A stretch of DNA of 58,669 bases from Westiellopsis prolifica IICB1 (GCF_004323185.1 NZ_NAPS01000001.1:1918782-1977450), one strand, 5' to 3'; numbered from the stretch's first letter, positions 1 to 9,341 are shown. Program-made: numbers and translations. Notes: generated by a model not told the origin, from the sequence alone.

Positions 1-115
1 ATTGGGGATCGGGGATCGGGGATCGGGTATTGGGGAAGGGAGAAATTAATAGCTACTAACGACTAATAACCAATAACCAATGACCAATAACCAATAACCA
101 ATAACCAATAACCAA
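1..115. repeat. Heptanucleotide tandem repeats (GGGGATC and ATAACCA types)
   Basis: Two short tandem blocks are visible: GGGGATC-like heptamers at about 1-40 and ATAACCA-like heptamers at about 62-114. The second block runs up to the stop codon of the TM2 gene that begins at 116 on the minus strand. Such STRR-type heptamers are characteristic of Nostoc/Anabaena-like genomes. Confidence 0.85.
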
Positions 116-391
116 TTAAAACCAACCTTGTTTGTTAACAAAGTAAGTATCAACAAATTGGTTGTAGGACTTGTTGAGGTAGATCATCCCTTCTAGCAAA
201 CCCACAAGCTGCATGATGAATAAGGTTAAGCCGTAGGTAAAATAACCTCCCACCAAAGAAATCATGAGCATAATAAAGCCCTCTACGGTATAACCCAAAA
301 CAAACTTATGAATTCCAAGACCCCCTAACATAATGCCGCTATATCCAGCTAATAGTTGTTTGGTGGCATGACTGGGGTTGAGATTTGCCAT
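116..391 (-). CDS. TM2 domain-containing small membrane protein
   Basis: This encodes a 91-residue protein. It has two predicted membrane segments joined by a short turn, at about residues 17-37 and 38-70. The glycine-rich GGLGIHKFVLGY stretch is the classic start of the TM2 domain, in which a Gly-x-His-x-Phe-Tyr-like pattern precedes the first helix. TM2 proteins are small inner-membrane proteins of unknown biochemical role, so no function is claimed. The start at 391 is the first ATG and is followed by a short polar N-terminus, as is usual in the family. The gene stands alone: the repeat block follows its stop codon and a long AT-rich intergenic stretch lies upstream. Family assignment is fairly secure; function is unknown. 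Confidence 0.8.
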   Translation of the reverse strand: MANLNPSHATKQLLAGYSGIMLGGLGIHKFVLGYTVEGFIMLMISLVGGYFTYGLTLFIMQLVGLLEGMIYLNKSYNQFVDTYFVNKQGWF

Positions 392-1231
392 ATGAGTGCT
401 ACTCCTTTATGAACTATGTATAAAATTGAAATTCTATATTTTTAGCAAAAAGTAAATCTACTGACTATCTTATTTCCACTATGTTTCGGGAAAATCAACA
501 ATTTTTTACTTTTTATTCAGTATAAACACTGTTAAAAGTAGATATGCAGAAATGGCGTAACTTGAAATCGCAAGTACGCTTTCTCAGGAGATAAGTGTTC
601 AGACATAGCCTGAAACTATGTATCTCCACAAAATTATTTTGAATAACAACAAAAAACCGCTACACAAATGTTTTGAATATTAAGCTATAAAACTCTGTTT
701 TACAGAATTAACAGCTATCATCATCAAACAATTGCGTCGTACTACTTTTTACACATCAGATAGTATCATTTCCGGATTTTTTTATTTTTGCGGCAATAAT
801 TTAAGGATACTGATTTAAAGTAATGTAGACGCCTTATTTAAGCGGCTCTTTGCACATGGTTTTCTAAGTCTAGTCAAGCAATTAATTACAAACTAATGTG
901 TGTAAATCTTCCGTAATCACTTAAGTGAACACGGAACTTAGAAGCTAGTATTCCCAAACCATAACTGGAAATAAGCAATCCTCAGCCACAAAAGACTAAT
1001 TTCTTATTTTTTTAACTTTATTGCTTGAGTTTTTTATGAGATATGTATTTTCTCTCAACCTAGCATTTTTTTATAGTTAATATCAACATACCGTTGGTAG
1101 ATTTTTGTGACATATACGGATAGGGGAGTGTGGGGAGACAAGGAAGCTCTTAGCAGGGAGCTCTTAGCAGGGAGACAAAGGAGAATAACCAATGCCCAAT
1201 GCCCGATCCCCGATCCCCGATCCCCGATCCC
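392..1231. other. 840-bp gene-free AT-rich stretch
   Basis: No convincing reading frame or RNA gene was seen on either strand. The visible structure is limited to a perfect 14-bp direct duplication (AGCTCTTAGCAGGG at 1145-1158 and 1159-1172) and a block of CCCGATC heptamers at about 1199-1231 touching the stop codon of the CPBP gene. The AT-rich part just upstream of the TM2 gene presumably contains its promoter, but no clear elements could be assigned. Confidence 0.6.
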
Positions 1232-2809
1232 CTAATTACTACTACCAAGGATAAATAAGCTAAGTAGGGTGCCGCTGTTCCAAAGGCTATGGAGAAGCAT
1301 GGGAGCAAGGAGGTTGCGCGATCGCGTGTACACTATCCCTAAAACAACTCCCAGGGCAAACAGGGGTAAAACTTCTGATAAACTCAGGTGAGCGATCGCA
1401 AACAAAAAGGCACTGGTGATAATTGCCCACCACACAGACACGTAGCGAGTTAGGGAAGGTAACAGAAAACCACGAAAGAGGAATTCTTCAAATAATGGAG
1501 CAGCGATCGCGGCAGTTACAAAAAATATACCCAATGCTACAGAATCTTGACCTTCCAATGCTAACTGCAACAGAGGATTACTACCACCTTGACCTTGCCA
1601 TATTTGTTGATTAATCAGGGATACCACTACAACCACTGGTAACGCTGCACAATAACCACCGAATCCCCACAAAAACCACTTACCACCTAAGTTGAAGCGA
1701 AACCAGCTAGACTCTAGCGGTAAAAAACGTTTAATAGATAAATACAATACCGATATCGCGCCCAATGCCACTAAGATGTAACTTAAAAATACATAGAATG
1801 CTTGGAGTCGCAGATTTCCGGCAGCACGGGGGATAGGAAGCAGCTGTAACACAATGGGAATCAATATTTGTCCCATGAAGAAAAAGCCCACGACAAATAC
1901 TTGCAAAATTGTTTCGCCATCCCAAGGTACTGACCAACTGGTGTTAGCATTTTGCTCCAATAAACTAGCTTTCCCCTTGACAACACGTTGAGCAATCAGA
2001 AAAATCACTAGTCCAACACCAATAAAAGCTCCCAGGGCTGGAATAGTACCAATAATCGCTAATTTCACAAAAGCTTGTTCAGCAGCTTTTTGTTCTGCTA
2101 TTTTCAGGTTTGCAACAGCTTCTTGACGTTGCTGGAGTTGGTAAAGTTGAGTCAAAGCAGTAAAGCGAAACCAGCCATCTAGATGATCTTGAATCAGTTG
2201 TTGAGCATTGGGAAGCAAACGAGGTGGATCACTCCACATTCCACTCAACGCCGTCGCAGTTTCACGTAATTCAGGTTTAATTTGGGAATTTTGCTGCAAT
2301 TGCTTCCAACTTTTAACAGCTGCATCTGTTTGTTTTTGCTGTGCTTGTAAAATTCCTAAGCGCAAATCGATCTCAGCAATTGATTTTTGTAGTTGATCAA
2401 TAGTTTTTTCTAATTCTTTTTGCTGTACTGAACGAGAAGTATTAGTCGCAGGAGGAATTTCCGGTTGAGGTTTAGGAGTTGTGGGAGTCGTTACAGGTTC
2501 AGAACTAAGCTCTATGAGTTGTTTTTTAGCTTTTTCCAAATTAGTTTCAGCCGATTTCCGTGTTTCTTGATACTGCTTAGTCGCGGTTTCCAGGGGTTTT
2601 TCACCTATAATTGCTTCCTTCGCTCCTTGCAAATTCTCATCTTTGCGATCTGAGGCTTGCCACTGGGAAGCTTCTAGGACAATATTTGTCTGATAAAGAT
2701 CCAGACTATTTTGAAACTGTGGTTCTTGCCAACTATTTAGTAAAGACGAACCAGCAACAAAGATAGCTAATAATGTTAACAAAAATAAACCTAACCGCTT
2801 AGGTGTCAT
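1232..2809 (-). CDS. CPBP-family intramembrane metalloprotease with long N-terminal coiled-coil region
   Basis: The 525-residue product begins with a signal-like hydrophobic segment (about residues 7-25). A long, charged, Gln/Lys/Glu-rich region predicted to be coiled coil or helical follows (about 50-245), and then a multi-pass membrane part (about 250-520). The CPBP (CAAX protease/bacteriocin-processing, Abi) motifs are all present in order: EEFLFRG (the EExxxR catalytic motif), FAIAH (FxxxH) and HSLWN (HxxxN). Family members are membrane-embedded proteases, and the substrate here is unknown. The long N-terminal region is much larger than in minimal CPBP proteins and is probably periplasmic or peripheral. 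The gene is monocistronic and divergent from tatA. Its stop codon abuts a heptamer repeat. The protease call is solid by motif; its physiological role is open. Confidence 0.85.
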   Translation of the reverse strand: MTPKRLGLFLLTLLAIFVAGSSLLNSWQEPQFQNSLDLYQTNIVLEASQWQASDRKDENLQGAKEAIIGEKPLETATKQYQETRKSAETNLEKAKKQLIELSSEPVTTPTTPKPQPEIPPATNTSRSVQQKELEKTIDQLQKSIAEIDLRLGILQAQQKQTDAAVKSWKQLQQNSQIKPELRETATALSGMWSDPPRLLPNAQQLIQDHLDGWFRFTALTQLYQLQQRQEAVANLKIAEQKAAEQAFVKLAIIGTIPALGAFIGVGLVIFLIAQRVVKGKASLLEQNANTSWSVPWDGETILQVFVVGFFFMGQILIPIVLQLLPIPRAAGNLRLQAFYVFLSYILVALGAISVLYLSIKRFLPLESSWFRFNLGGKWFLWGFGGYCAALPVVVVVSLINQQIWQGQGGSNPLLQLALEGQDSVALGIFFVTAAIAAPLFEEFLFRGFLLPSLTRYVSVWWAIITSAFLFAIAHLSLSEVLPLFALGVVLGIVYTRSRNLLAPMLLHSLWNSGTLLSLFILGSSN

Positions 2810-3038
2810 CTATTCTCCCCTTGACTCATACTGAGTTGCAATTAAATCATCATAATTAAAAAATATGGAGAACTGGGGAGGAAGGGAAGACCCATCAGCC
2901 TATCAGTCTCCACGACTAAATACTACTTTTTTTATCAGCATTTTGGAGTGGTTGCGGATGCGTGAAAATTTGCGATCGCTCTCAACAACTAGTCTCCCGT
3001 GTCCCCCGTGTTTCGATGTTTCAGATAGACATTCCCCA

Positions 3039-3065
3039 CCCTACTATATTTTAAGTAGGGTTTTT
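3039..3065 (+). terminator. Terminator-like hairpin just upstream of tatA
   Basis: A 7-bp perfect stem (CCCTACT at 3039-3045 with AGTAGGG at 3054-3060) is followed directly by five T residues. It ends about 15 bases before the tatA start and just before its ribosome-binding site. It could be an intrinsic terminator of upstream transcription or a leader attenuator; which one cannot be decided from sequence. Confidence 0.5.
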
Positions 3066-3080
3066 CCACAGGAGATAGAT

Positions 3081-3260
3081 ATGTTTGGATTGGGATGGAC
3101 AGAAGTCGGTGTAATAGCGATCGTCGCTTTGCTAGTTTTTGGGCCAAAAAAAATCCCTGAACTGGGAAGCGCACTAGGTAAAACCTTACGGGGTTTTAAA
3201 GAAGAACTGAATAAAACCACCAGCGATGAAGATTCCACGCCAGAGGAAGAAGAAAAATAG
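3081..3260 (+). CDS. tatA: Twin-arginine translocase subunit TatA/TatE
   Basis: The product is a 59-residue protein with the standard TatA layout. It has a short N-terminal transmembrane helix (about residues 4-20), the FGPKKIPELG hinge, an amphipathic helix and an acidic tail rich in Glu. TatA homo-oligomers form the translocation element of the Tat system, which in cyanobacteria serves both thylakoid and plasma membranes and exports folded proteins. The ATG at 3081 is chosen over longer in-frame starts because homologues begin at the MFGLG-like N-terminus and because GGAGAT lies about 4-10 bases upstream. The longer upstream frame is low-complexity and holds the hairpin at 3039. No tatC is present in the window. 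The gene converges with cphA, from which it is separated by an inverted repeat. Confidence 0.9.
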   Translation: MFGLGWTEVGVIAIVALLVFGPKKIPELGSALGKTLRGFKEELNKTTSDEDSTPEEEEK

Positions 3261-3301
3261 TCATTTGTCCTTGGTCATTTGTAAACACAAAGGACAAATG
3301 A
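3261..3301. terminator. Inverted repeat between convergent tatA and cphA
   Basis: A 12-bp perfect inverted repeat (TCATTTGTCCTT at 3261-3272 and its complement at 3290-3301) occupies the gap between the tatA and cphA stop codons. Its position between convergent genes suggests a bidirectional terminator. It is built from the same ATGACAAA-type repeat units that occur elsewhere in the window. Confidence 0.5.
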
Positions 3302-3308
3302 CAAATGA

Positions 3309-6011
3309 CTAAATAATCGAATTGACAATGGATGAAGTCACACCCATTTGAGAATCTACAGTTGGGGGGGTGGTATTTTGTTGAGGAACTTCTTCTTTAA
3401 CAACACCACGCGCCTTAATCAACTTGATGGCACGATTGACACTTTCTGGTAAGATAACCACCAAACTGTTCTCAGGGGCGATATCCAAAGCTTTATTAAT
3501 TGCTTGGGTTTCATCCAGAATCGCTTCATATTCGTAATCAGGATTGACTTGTTTAATACCTTGAATAATTAATTCCGCAGCTGAACCCCGCGCCCTTCCT
3601 CTGGTGTCGTCGTCTTCTTTGATGATTACATAATCAAAAATTTCGGCTGACAGTTTACCCAAAGCCACAAAATCTTGATCACGCCGATCACCAGGGCCAC
3701 CGATCACACCAATGCGATCGCCATTTGTCCAGTTACGAACAAAGGAACCCAAAGCTTGGTAGCTGTGGGGGTTGTGGGCATAATCTACCAAAGCGTGGAA
3801 GTTACCCAAGTTAAACAAGTTCATCCTTCCTGGCGTTTGACTTACCGAAGCTCGGAATGTGTTTAAACCAGATCGAATTTGCTCAATTGACACATTCTGG
3901 ACAAAGGCCGCTAAGGAAGCTGCTAAGGCGTTAGCAATCATAAATGGCGCTCGTCCACCCATTGTCAGGGGAATATTTTCTGCCCGTTCAATCCGGTGTG
4001 TCCAATCGCCTTTTAATATTGACAAAAAGCCATTTTCATACACTGCTGCAACTCCGCCTTTTTGGATGTGGTTTCGCACCAGTTCCGATTCTGGGTTCAT
4101 GGTGAAGTAAGCAATATTAGCTTTTGTGCGTTCTGCGATCGCCGCTACACGGGGATCATCGGCGTTGAGAACAGCGTAGCCATCAGGATAAACAGCTTCG
4201 GCAACTATACTCTTGAGGTGTGCCAACTGGTCAATTGTGTCAATGTCACCAATACCCAAATGGTCAGCAGCAACATTTAATACAACACCGACATTAGAGG
4301 CTTCAAAAGCTAATCCAGAGCGGAGAATCCCACCGCGAGCCGTTTCCAGGACTGCTACTTCTACCGTCGGGTCTTGCAAGATTAACTGGGCGCTTTGGGG
4401 ACCTGTGTTGTCGCCTACTTCTACTAAGTAATCTCCGATATAAGTTCCGTCTGTTGTCGTATAACCTACTACTTTTCCTGTCTGTTTGTAAATGTGAGCT
4501 AGTAGGCGAGTAGTAGTGGTTTTACCGTTTGTCCCTGTAACACTTAATACAGGAATCCGGCTGGCTTGCTCATTGGGGAACAGCATATCAATTACTGCAC
4601 CGGCAACATTGCGGGGGATGCCTTGACTGGGGGCAACGTGCATCCGGAAACCAGGAGCAGCATTTACTTCTACGATCACACCGTCAACTTCACGCAAGGG
4701 GCGGCTAATATCTGATGTCACAACATCTATACCAGCGATATCCAAACCAATAATCTTGACAATGCGCTGGGCTAACCAAACGTTTTCGGGGTGAATTTCA
4801 TCTGTCCGATCTACAGCTATACCACCTGTACTTAAGTTTGCTGTTGCCCGCAAGTAGCAAATTTCGTCTTTCGCTAAGACACTGTCGAGGGTGTAACCTT
4901 GTCTTTCTAATAACTGATAACTGGTGCGGTCTAGTTCAATTTTGGTGAGAATCTTATCATGTCCGTCACCACGATTTGGGTCTTTATTGGTTTCTTCGAT
5001 TAATTCCGCAATTGTAGATCTACCATCACCAACCACATGAGCAGGTACACGTTCTGCAACCGCCACCACTTTACCATTTACAACCAAGACTCGATGGTCA
5101 CGCCCGCTGTAATACCGCTCCACAATAATCGAGCGAGAAACTTGTCTGGCTGCGTCATAAGCTGCTTCTGCTTCTTCCCAACTTTGAATGTCGATGGTGA
5201 TCCCACGTCCGTGATTACCGTCTAAGGGTTTGATCACTATCGGATAACCACCAACGTGTTCTACTGCTTCTTGCAAATCATCCAAGAAATTAATCACCGT
5301 ACCTCGCGGCACTGGTACACCAGTACTAGCAAGAATGCGCTTGGTGGCTTCTTTGTCGCAAGCCAACTCTACACCCAAGATGCCGGTGTTATCGGTCATG
5401 GTAGCTTGCATCCGCTTTTGGTTGACACCATAACCTAGTTGAATTAAGAAGCGCGCCCCTAGTTGCATCCAGGGGATACCTCTTTTTTCAGCTTCTTTGA
5501 TGATTGACTCTGTGGAAGGTCCCAGGGCTGAATCACGCCATAAGTCTTTGAGGTCTTGTAAATCTTGCTCTAACTCTGCCTTTGGATAACGCCCTCGGTC
5601 AACAATGCTTTGGCACAGCCTGACTGCGGCTCTACCTGCATAACGTCCGGCTTCCTCATTTAGATACTCAAAGACGACTTGGTAAACTCCGGATGTGGAC
5701 GTTTCACGAGTACGACCGAAGCCGACGTGCATCAGCGCTAATTCCTGTAGTTCTAAAGCTACATGCTCCACGATGTGACCCATCATGGTGCCTTCACGCA
5801 CTCGCATCAAAAAACCACCACGACAGCCAGGCGAGCAGTAGTGACCCTCCAGACTAGGCAGAGCCTCAACTAATCCTTCATAAAAGCCGGGGATCTCATT
5901 TGAGGGCGTCTCGGCAAGATTTTCTAGATCAAGGCGCATGACGATTAGCTTGTGGCGTCGAATGCTCCAGTAGTTGGGGCCGCGTAAGGTCTGGATTTTG
6001 AGGATTCTCAT
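3309..6011 (-). CDS. cphA: Cyanophycin synthetase
   Basis: This 900-residue enzyme makes cyanophycin (multi-L-arginyl-poly-L-aspartate) from Asp, Arg and ATP, without ribosomes, as cytosolic granules. The architecture matches CphA: an N-terminal domain; an ATP-grasp domain (about residues 215-470, with KPLDGNHGRGITI and the VIEVNAAPGFRMH end); and a Mur-ligase-like domain (about 485-880, with P-loop TGTNGKTTTTR and the later DYAHNPHSY stretch). The start at the MRILKIQTLRGPN sequence is preferred because this is the conserved CphA N-terminus; an in-frame ATG 30 bases upstream is less likely. It lies 171 bases downstream of cphB on the same strand, the usual cphB-cphA order, so co-transcription is likely. 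The C-terminal tail (last ~30 residues, Thr/Pro/Gln-rich) is less conserved. Identification is very secure. Confidence 0.97.
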   Translation of the reverse strand: MRILKIQTLRGPNYWSIRRHKLIVMRLDLENLAETPSNEIPGFYEGLVEALPSLEGHYCSPGCRGGFLMRVREGTMMGHIVEHVALELQELALMHVGFGRTRETSTSGVYQVVFEYLNEEAGRYAGRAAVRLCQSIVDRGRYPKAELEQDLQDLKDLWRDSALGPSTESIIKEAEKRGIPWMQLGARFLIQLGYGVNQKRMQATMTDNTGILGVELACDKEATKRILASTGVPVPRGTVINFLDDLQEAVEHVGGYPIVIKPLDGNHGRGITIDIQSWEEAEAAYDAARQVSRSIIVERYYSGRDHRVLVVNGKVVAVAERVPAHVVGDGRSTIAELIEETNKDPNRGDGHDKILTKIELDRTSYQLLERQGYTLDSVLAKDEICYLRATANLSTGGIAVDRTDEIHPENVWLAQRIVKIIGLDIAGIDVVTSDISRPLREVDGVIVEVNAAPGFRMHVAPSQGIPRNVAGAVIDMLFPNEQASRIPVLSVTGTNGKTTTTRLLAHIYKQTGKVVGYTTTDGTYIGDYLVEVGDNTGPQSAQLILQDPTVEVAVLETARGGILRSGLAFEASNVGVVLNVAADHLGIGDIDTIDQLAHLKSIVAEAVYPDGYAVLNADDPRVAAIAERTKANIAYFTMNPESELVRNHIQKGGVAAVYENGFLSILKGDWTHRIERAENIPLTMGGRAPFMIANALAASLAAFVQNVSIEQIRSGLNTFRASVSQTPGRMNLFNLGNFHALVDYAHNPHSYQALGSFVRNWTNGDRIGVIGGPGDRRDQDFVALGKLSAEIFDYVIIKEDDDTRGRARGSAAELIIQGIKQVNPDYEYEAILDETQAINKALDIAPENSLVVILPESVNRAIKLIKARGVVKEEVPQQNTTPPTVDSQMGVTSSIVNSII

Positions 6012-6182
6012 GGGAATAGGTAGATGGAGATTCGGAACCAAAATTCTAGTTTCTTACTGAAATTGACCGCCAAACTGTTCATAGTAAACAGTTTTTTCTT
6101 CTTACATCGTATTACTCGCACTTTTTTGCTGCAACGCCGAATTACGCGGTCAATTCAGTGTAACTTCAGATACTTAAGTCCG

Positions 6183-7046
6183 TCAGCTGGAAATCCGGTA
6201 GACAGCGGGTAGAACGGTACGTTGGTAAAGGTGGAAGCGATCGCCATGACTGAGAATGTGTAGGCGCAAATTGTGAAGATTCAAAGGTTCAGTTGCTCCC
6301 ACATGAGGTTCATTGGTGTGAGTCACTTCGGTCGGATCTACTATTGTAACCGAACCTTTACCCAAAACTTGTAGCCAACCATCACGCTCAAATAACGCAC
6401 AAGTATCTTCATCAATGCCGATACCCAGGCGATCTGGATGAGAAGCGATCGCGCTCATCAAACGCCCCATACGATTACGATTGTTAAAATGTTGGTCTAC
6501 AATTACTTCAGGTATAAATCCTAAGCCCGTCGCCATGTCCACCAAAGAACGATTGGGTGACTCACCGCTACCACCGCCTGCAATCATGTGATGTCCCATA
6601 ACTGCCGCACCTGCGCTAGTACCTGCCAGAGTTAGTTCTCCAGATCTAACTCGCTGCCGGATAATGTCCATTGCTGGTGTGTCTGATAAGACCCCACACA
6701 GCCGCAATTGATCACCTCCTGTTAAAAAAACCCCGGTACAAGCTTCCAGGGACTGTTGGTAATCACGGTATTCACACTGTTCTCTTTCACGTATATCAAG
6801 AAGTTCAACCTTCTTGGCACCCATATCTTCAAAAATGCGAATATACCGACCACCAATAATCGAGGGTTCGCGAGAGGCAGAAGGAATAATAGCAATATGG
6901 GCGTCATTAGCACCAGCACGGGCAAAAAAAGTCCGCAGAATCTCGCGACCATGGACTTTATCTTCTGCGCCTCCGATCACCAGAACGGCAGTTTTGGTTG
7001 CTTGGGGTGTCCTCATTTCCAGCAATTTAGCTTGTAATTCCGGCAT
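6183..7046 (-). CDS. cphB: Cyanophycinase
   Basis: The 287-residue product is a serine exopeptidase (peptidase family S51) that cleaves cyanophycin to beta-Asp-Arg dipeptides in the cytoplasm. The nucleophile motif GTSAGA is visible (Ser about residue 144 with this start). The LTGGDQLRL segment and the IGIDEDTCALF stretch typical of the family are also present. A second in-frame ATG at residue 11 (MRTPQATK...) could be the true start and would give about 277 residues, so the exact N-terminus is uncertain. It is the upstream gene of the cphB-cphA pair, which couples degradation and synthesis of the reserve. No clear NtcA site was recognised upstream, where a large block of heptamer repeats starts about 90 bases away. 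Confidence 0.95.
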   Translation of the reverse strand: MPELQAKLLEMRTPQATKTAVLVIGGAEDKVHGREILRTFFARAGANDAHIAIIPSASREPSIIGGRYIRIFEDMGAKKVELLDIREREQCEYRDYQQSLEACTGVFLTGGDQLRLCGVLSDTPAMDIIRQRVRSGELTLAGTSAGAAVMGHHMIAGGGSGESPNRSLVDMATGLGFIPEVIVDQHFNNRNRMGRLMSAIASHPDRLGIGIDEDTCALFERDGWLQVLGKGSVTIVDPTEVTHTNEPHVGATEPLNLHNLRLHILSHGDRFHLYQRTVLPAVYRISS

Positions 7047-7138
7047 TGTGTTTCTCCTGTCAACAACTTCAGGTGAAAATTACAAGAGCAGCAGCCTAAT
7101 TGTTTTTGCGCCTCGCCTCTTGCCAAGGACAGTGCTTT

Positions 7139-7313
7139 AGGCAATTGGTAATGGGTAATTGGTAATGGGTAATGGGTAATGAATTGGTAATTGGTAATGA
7201 ATTGGTAATTGGTAATGGGTAATTGAAATATTGATGATTTTTCTCTACCCAATTCCCGATTCCCGATCCCTGATCCCTGATCCCTGATCCCTGATCCCCG
7301 ATCCCCATGGCGA
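7139..7313. repeat. Large STRR block (GGTAATG/TTGGTAA and TGATCCC heptamers)
   Basis: Tandem GGTAATG/GGTAATT-type heptamers occupy about 7140-7225, and CTGATCC/CCGATCC heptamers occupy about 7250-7305. Open frames through the block merely translate the repeats. It lies upstream of cphB, between cphB and the divergent trmD. Confidence 0.85.
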
Positions 7314-7909
7314 CAGATTTATGGTTGTAGTCAATAAAATCCTGTTGTGATGACTGCCGTTGCAATGCCATTGTTCTGTAGACGCCTAATAGCGAATCCC
7401 TTGGGTGATAACTGTCTGTTTGAGTGTCTCCTCTAACTTTGGGAAACAGAAACAGATATTGACGCACTTTTTCTTTGAGGCTGGTTCGATGCATCCTGGA
7501 AGTTGTTAACCTAGTCAGAAGATTAATTTAAATTTAGATGTGACAATATTTAAACATAAATTAAGTAATTAGAAAAACTTTTGTTGACCCATACAATCCA
7601 ACTATTTCTAGTACTCCATAGATACGCTCAAACAAGCTCTTGTATATTTTGTACAACATTAGCTAGTTGTCAGTGCTAAAAAGCAGCTATGCTGTAGACG
7701 CTCGTTCAGACAATGTATCTGTTAGATAGACAATCAGGGGAATACCAAAAGTCATCGCCTGCGGCAGCAATTTTTGGGAACCCCAGCAGAAAAAAATCAA
7801 TCAGCATAGCATCTACTTTTTTAACTTGTTTATTAACTATCTAACTATTGCTGCCGTACTGTACCAGACATTCCAATTTTAAGATTAGTGTTCTCCAATA
7901 CGAAATACT
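7314..7909. other. Gene-free stretch between the repeat block and trmD
   Basis: About 600 bases carry no convincing gene. The sequence is AT-rich toward trmD and includes a fragment of the dispersed TGTAGACGC-type repeat near 7376 and 7692. The divergent promoters of trmD and cphB should lie in and around here, but none can be pinpointed. Confidence 0.5.
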
Positions 7910-8650
7910 GTGCGCTTTGATATAGTTACGCTATTTCCTGATTGTTTTACCTCTATTCTTAGTTCAGGGCTAATTGGTAAAGCCTTGGCCAAACAGATTG
8001 CTCAGGTGAATTTGATCAATCCTCGCAACTTTACTACCGACAAGCATCGCAAAGTTGATGACGAACCCTACGGTGGCGGTGTCGGAATGCTAATGAAGCC
8101 AGAACCAATTTTTGCTGCGATTGAGTCTCTACCTGTTTTACCCAAAAGAGAGGTGATTATGATGAGTCCCCAGGGACAAACGATGAATCAACCTCTATTA
8201 CGAGAATTAGCGACAAATTACGACCAATTGGTAGTGATCTGTGGTCACTATGAAGGTGTAGATGAGCGAGTACTGCATTTAGTTACCCGTGAAGTATCCT
8301 TGGGTGATTTTATTCTCACCGGCGGAGAAATTCCAGCCATGGCTTTGATAAATGGTGTGATGCGCCTATTACCAGGAACTGTTGGTAAAGCCGAGTCCCT
8401 CAAATCAGAAAGTTTTGAAGAAGGATTATTAGATTATCCCCAGTATACCCGTCCCGCAAATTTCCGTGGTTTGAAAGTACCGGATGTACTGCTGTCTGGT
8501 AATCATACTGAAATTGCTAAGTGGCGATTAGAACAACAAATTCAAAGAACAGGCGATCGCCGTCCAGATTTACTCCAAGCTTGGCTAGAGGAAAATGCAA
8601 AATTCAAAATTCAAAATTGGGACAAGGGAGACAACAGGGAGATGGAATGA
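7910..8650 (+). CDS. trmD: tRNA (guanine-N1)-methyltransferase TrmD
   Basis: This SPOUT-class enzyme methylates G37 at N1 in tRNAs reading CNN codons, using S-adenosylmethionine, which prevents frameshifting. The 246-residue protein shows MRFDIVTLFPD at the N-terminus, the DDEPYGGGVGM loop, the VICGHYEGVDERV segment and the trefoil-knot region SLGDFILTGGEIPAM. The GTG at 7910 is the start because it gives the conserved MRFDIVTLFP N-terminus directly. The last ~17 residues (KFKIQNWDKGDNREME region) are encoded by an AAAATTC-type repeat and look like a repeat-derived extension beyond the conserved end. ispF follows in the same direction 80 bases later and may be co-transcribed. Confidence 0.96.
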   Translation: MRFDIVTLFPDCFTSILSSGLIGKALAKQIAQVNLINPRNFTTDKHRKVDDEPYGGGVGMLMKPEPIFAAIESLPVLPKREVIMMSPQGQTMNQPLLRELATNYDQLVVICGHYEGVDERVLHLVTREVSLGDFILTGGEIPAMALINGVMRLLPGTVGKAESLKSESFEEGLLDYPQYTRPANFRGLKVPDVLLSGNHTEIAKWRLEQQIQRTGDRRPDLLQAWLEENAKFKIQNWDKGDNREME

Positions 8651-8660
8651 ATAACTAATG

Positions 8661-8727
8661 ACAAATGACACTTGACTATTGACAAATGACCCTTGACTAT
8701 TGACAATTGACCCTTGACTATTGACTA
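8661..8727. repeat. TTGACNA heptamer/21-mer tandem repeat before ispF
   Basis: A tandem array of TGACAAA/TTGACTA heptamers is organised as about three 21-base units. It fills almost the entire gap between trmD and ispF and ends four bases before the ispF ATG. Confidence 0.8.
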
Positions 8728-8730
8728 AAA

Positions 8731-9210
8731 ATGAACATTCGGATTGGTAATGGTTATGATATGCATCGATTGGTGAGCGATCGCCCTTTGATTCTTGGCG
8801 GAATCAATATTCCTCACTCTCTGGGTTTGCTGGGACATAGTGATGCTGATGTCCTCACCCACGCGATTATGGATGCGATGCTAGGAGCATTATCCTTGGG
8901 AGATATTGGACATTATTTTCCCCCCAGCGATCCGCAATGGGCAGGAGCAGATAGTTTAGTGTTATTAAGTCAAGTAGACCAACTGATTCGTAAACAAGGT
9001 TGGCAAATAGGAAATATAGACTCGGTGGTAGTCGCAGAACGTCCAAAATTAAAACCTCATATTGAAAAAATGAAGGAAAAAATCGCAGAAGTTTTGCAAT
9101 TACAACCAAATCAAGTGGGAATTAAAGCTACTACCAATGAAAAACTAGGTCCTGTTGGGGAAGAACAAGGTATTTGCGCCTATGCAGTTGTTTTACTATC
9201 ACAGGAGTAA
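8731..9210 (+). CDS. ispF: 2-C-methyl-D-erythritol 2,4-cyclodiphosphate synthase
   Basis: IspF carries out the fifth step of the MEP isoprenoid pathway. It converts CDP-ME 2-phosphate to MEcPP and CMP in the cytosol as a trimer with Zn2+. At 159 residues it has the usual length. The start region [11 protein letters not shown] (metal-binding Asp and His), the [14 protein letters not shown] motif (His and Asp ligands) and the C-terminal KATTNEKLG stretch (nucleotide-binding) are all intact. The ATG at 8731 gives the conserved N-terminus. It has no recognisable Shine-Dalgarno sequence; the 5' side is a heptamer repeat. It follows trmD on the same strand. Confidence 0.97.
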   Translation: MNIRIGNGYDMHRLVSDRPLILGGINIPHSLGLLGHSDADVLTHAIMDAMLGALSLGDIGHYFPPSDPQWAGADSLVLLSQVDQLIRKQGWQIGNIDSVVVAERPKLKPHIEKMKEKIAEVLQLQPNQVGIKATTNEKLGPVGEEQGICAYAVVLLSQE

Positions 9211-9289
9211 AAGATGAATAAGTTTTAAAGGGAACTTTTAACAGGGAAGCCCCATAATAAAAATTAGGGGATTTTGAATAAAACCAATT

Positions 9290-9341
9290 AAAGTCAGCTT
9301 TGAACTGACTTTAGCTATTAGCCCCAACTTTAGTTGAGGGC
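9290..9341. other. Two consecutive hairpins upstream of the binding-protein gene
   Basis: A perfect 8-bp stem (AAAGTCAG at 9290-9297 with CTGACTTT at 9305-9312) is followed by a second stem (GCCCcAAC/GTTGaGGGC, 9321-9341). They lie between ispF and the next gene and may form a terminator region or a small palindromic repeat; no T-run follows. Confidence 0.4.

Noticed and set aside
2865-3080. Longer N-terminus of TatA
   Set aside because: It is low in conserved features, includes the terminator-like hairpin, and TatA proteins start directly at the MFGLG-like segment.
7013-7494. Open frames upstream of cphB
   Set aside because: They are made of translated GGTAATG and GATCCCC heptamers and lie opposite the cphB 5' region; no family features.
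7475-7500. tRNA T-arm-like GGTTCGATGC
   Set aside because: No cloverleaf or acceptor stem could be formed around it.
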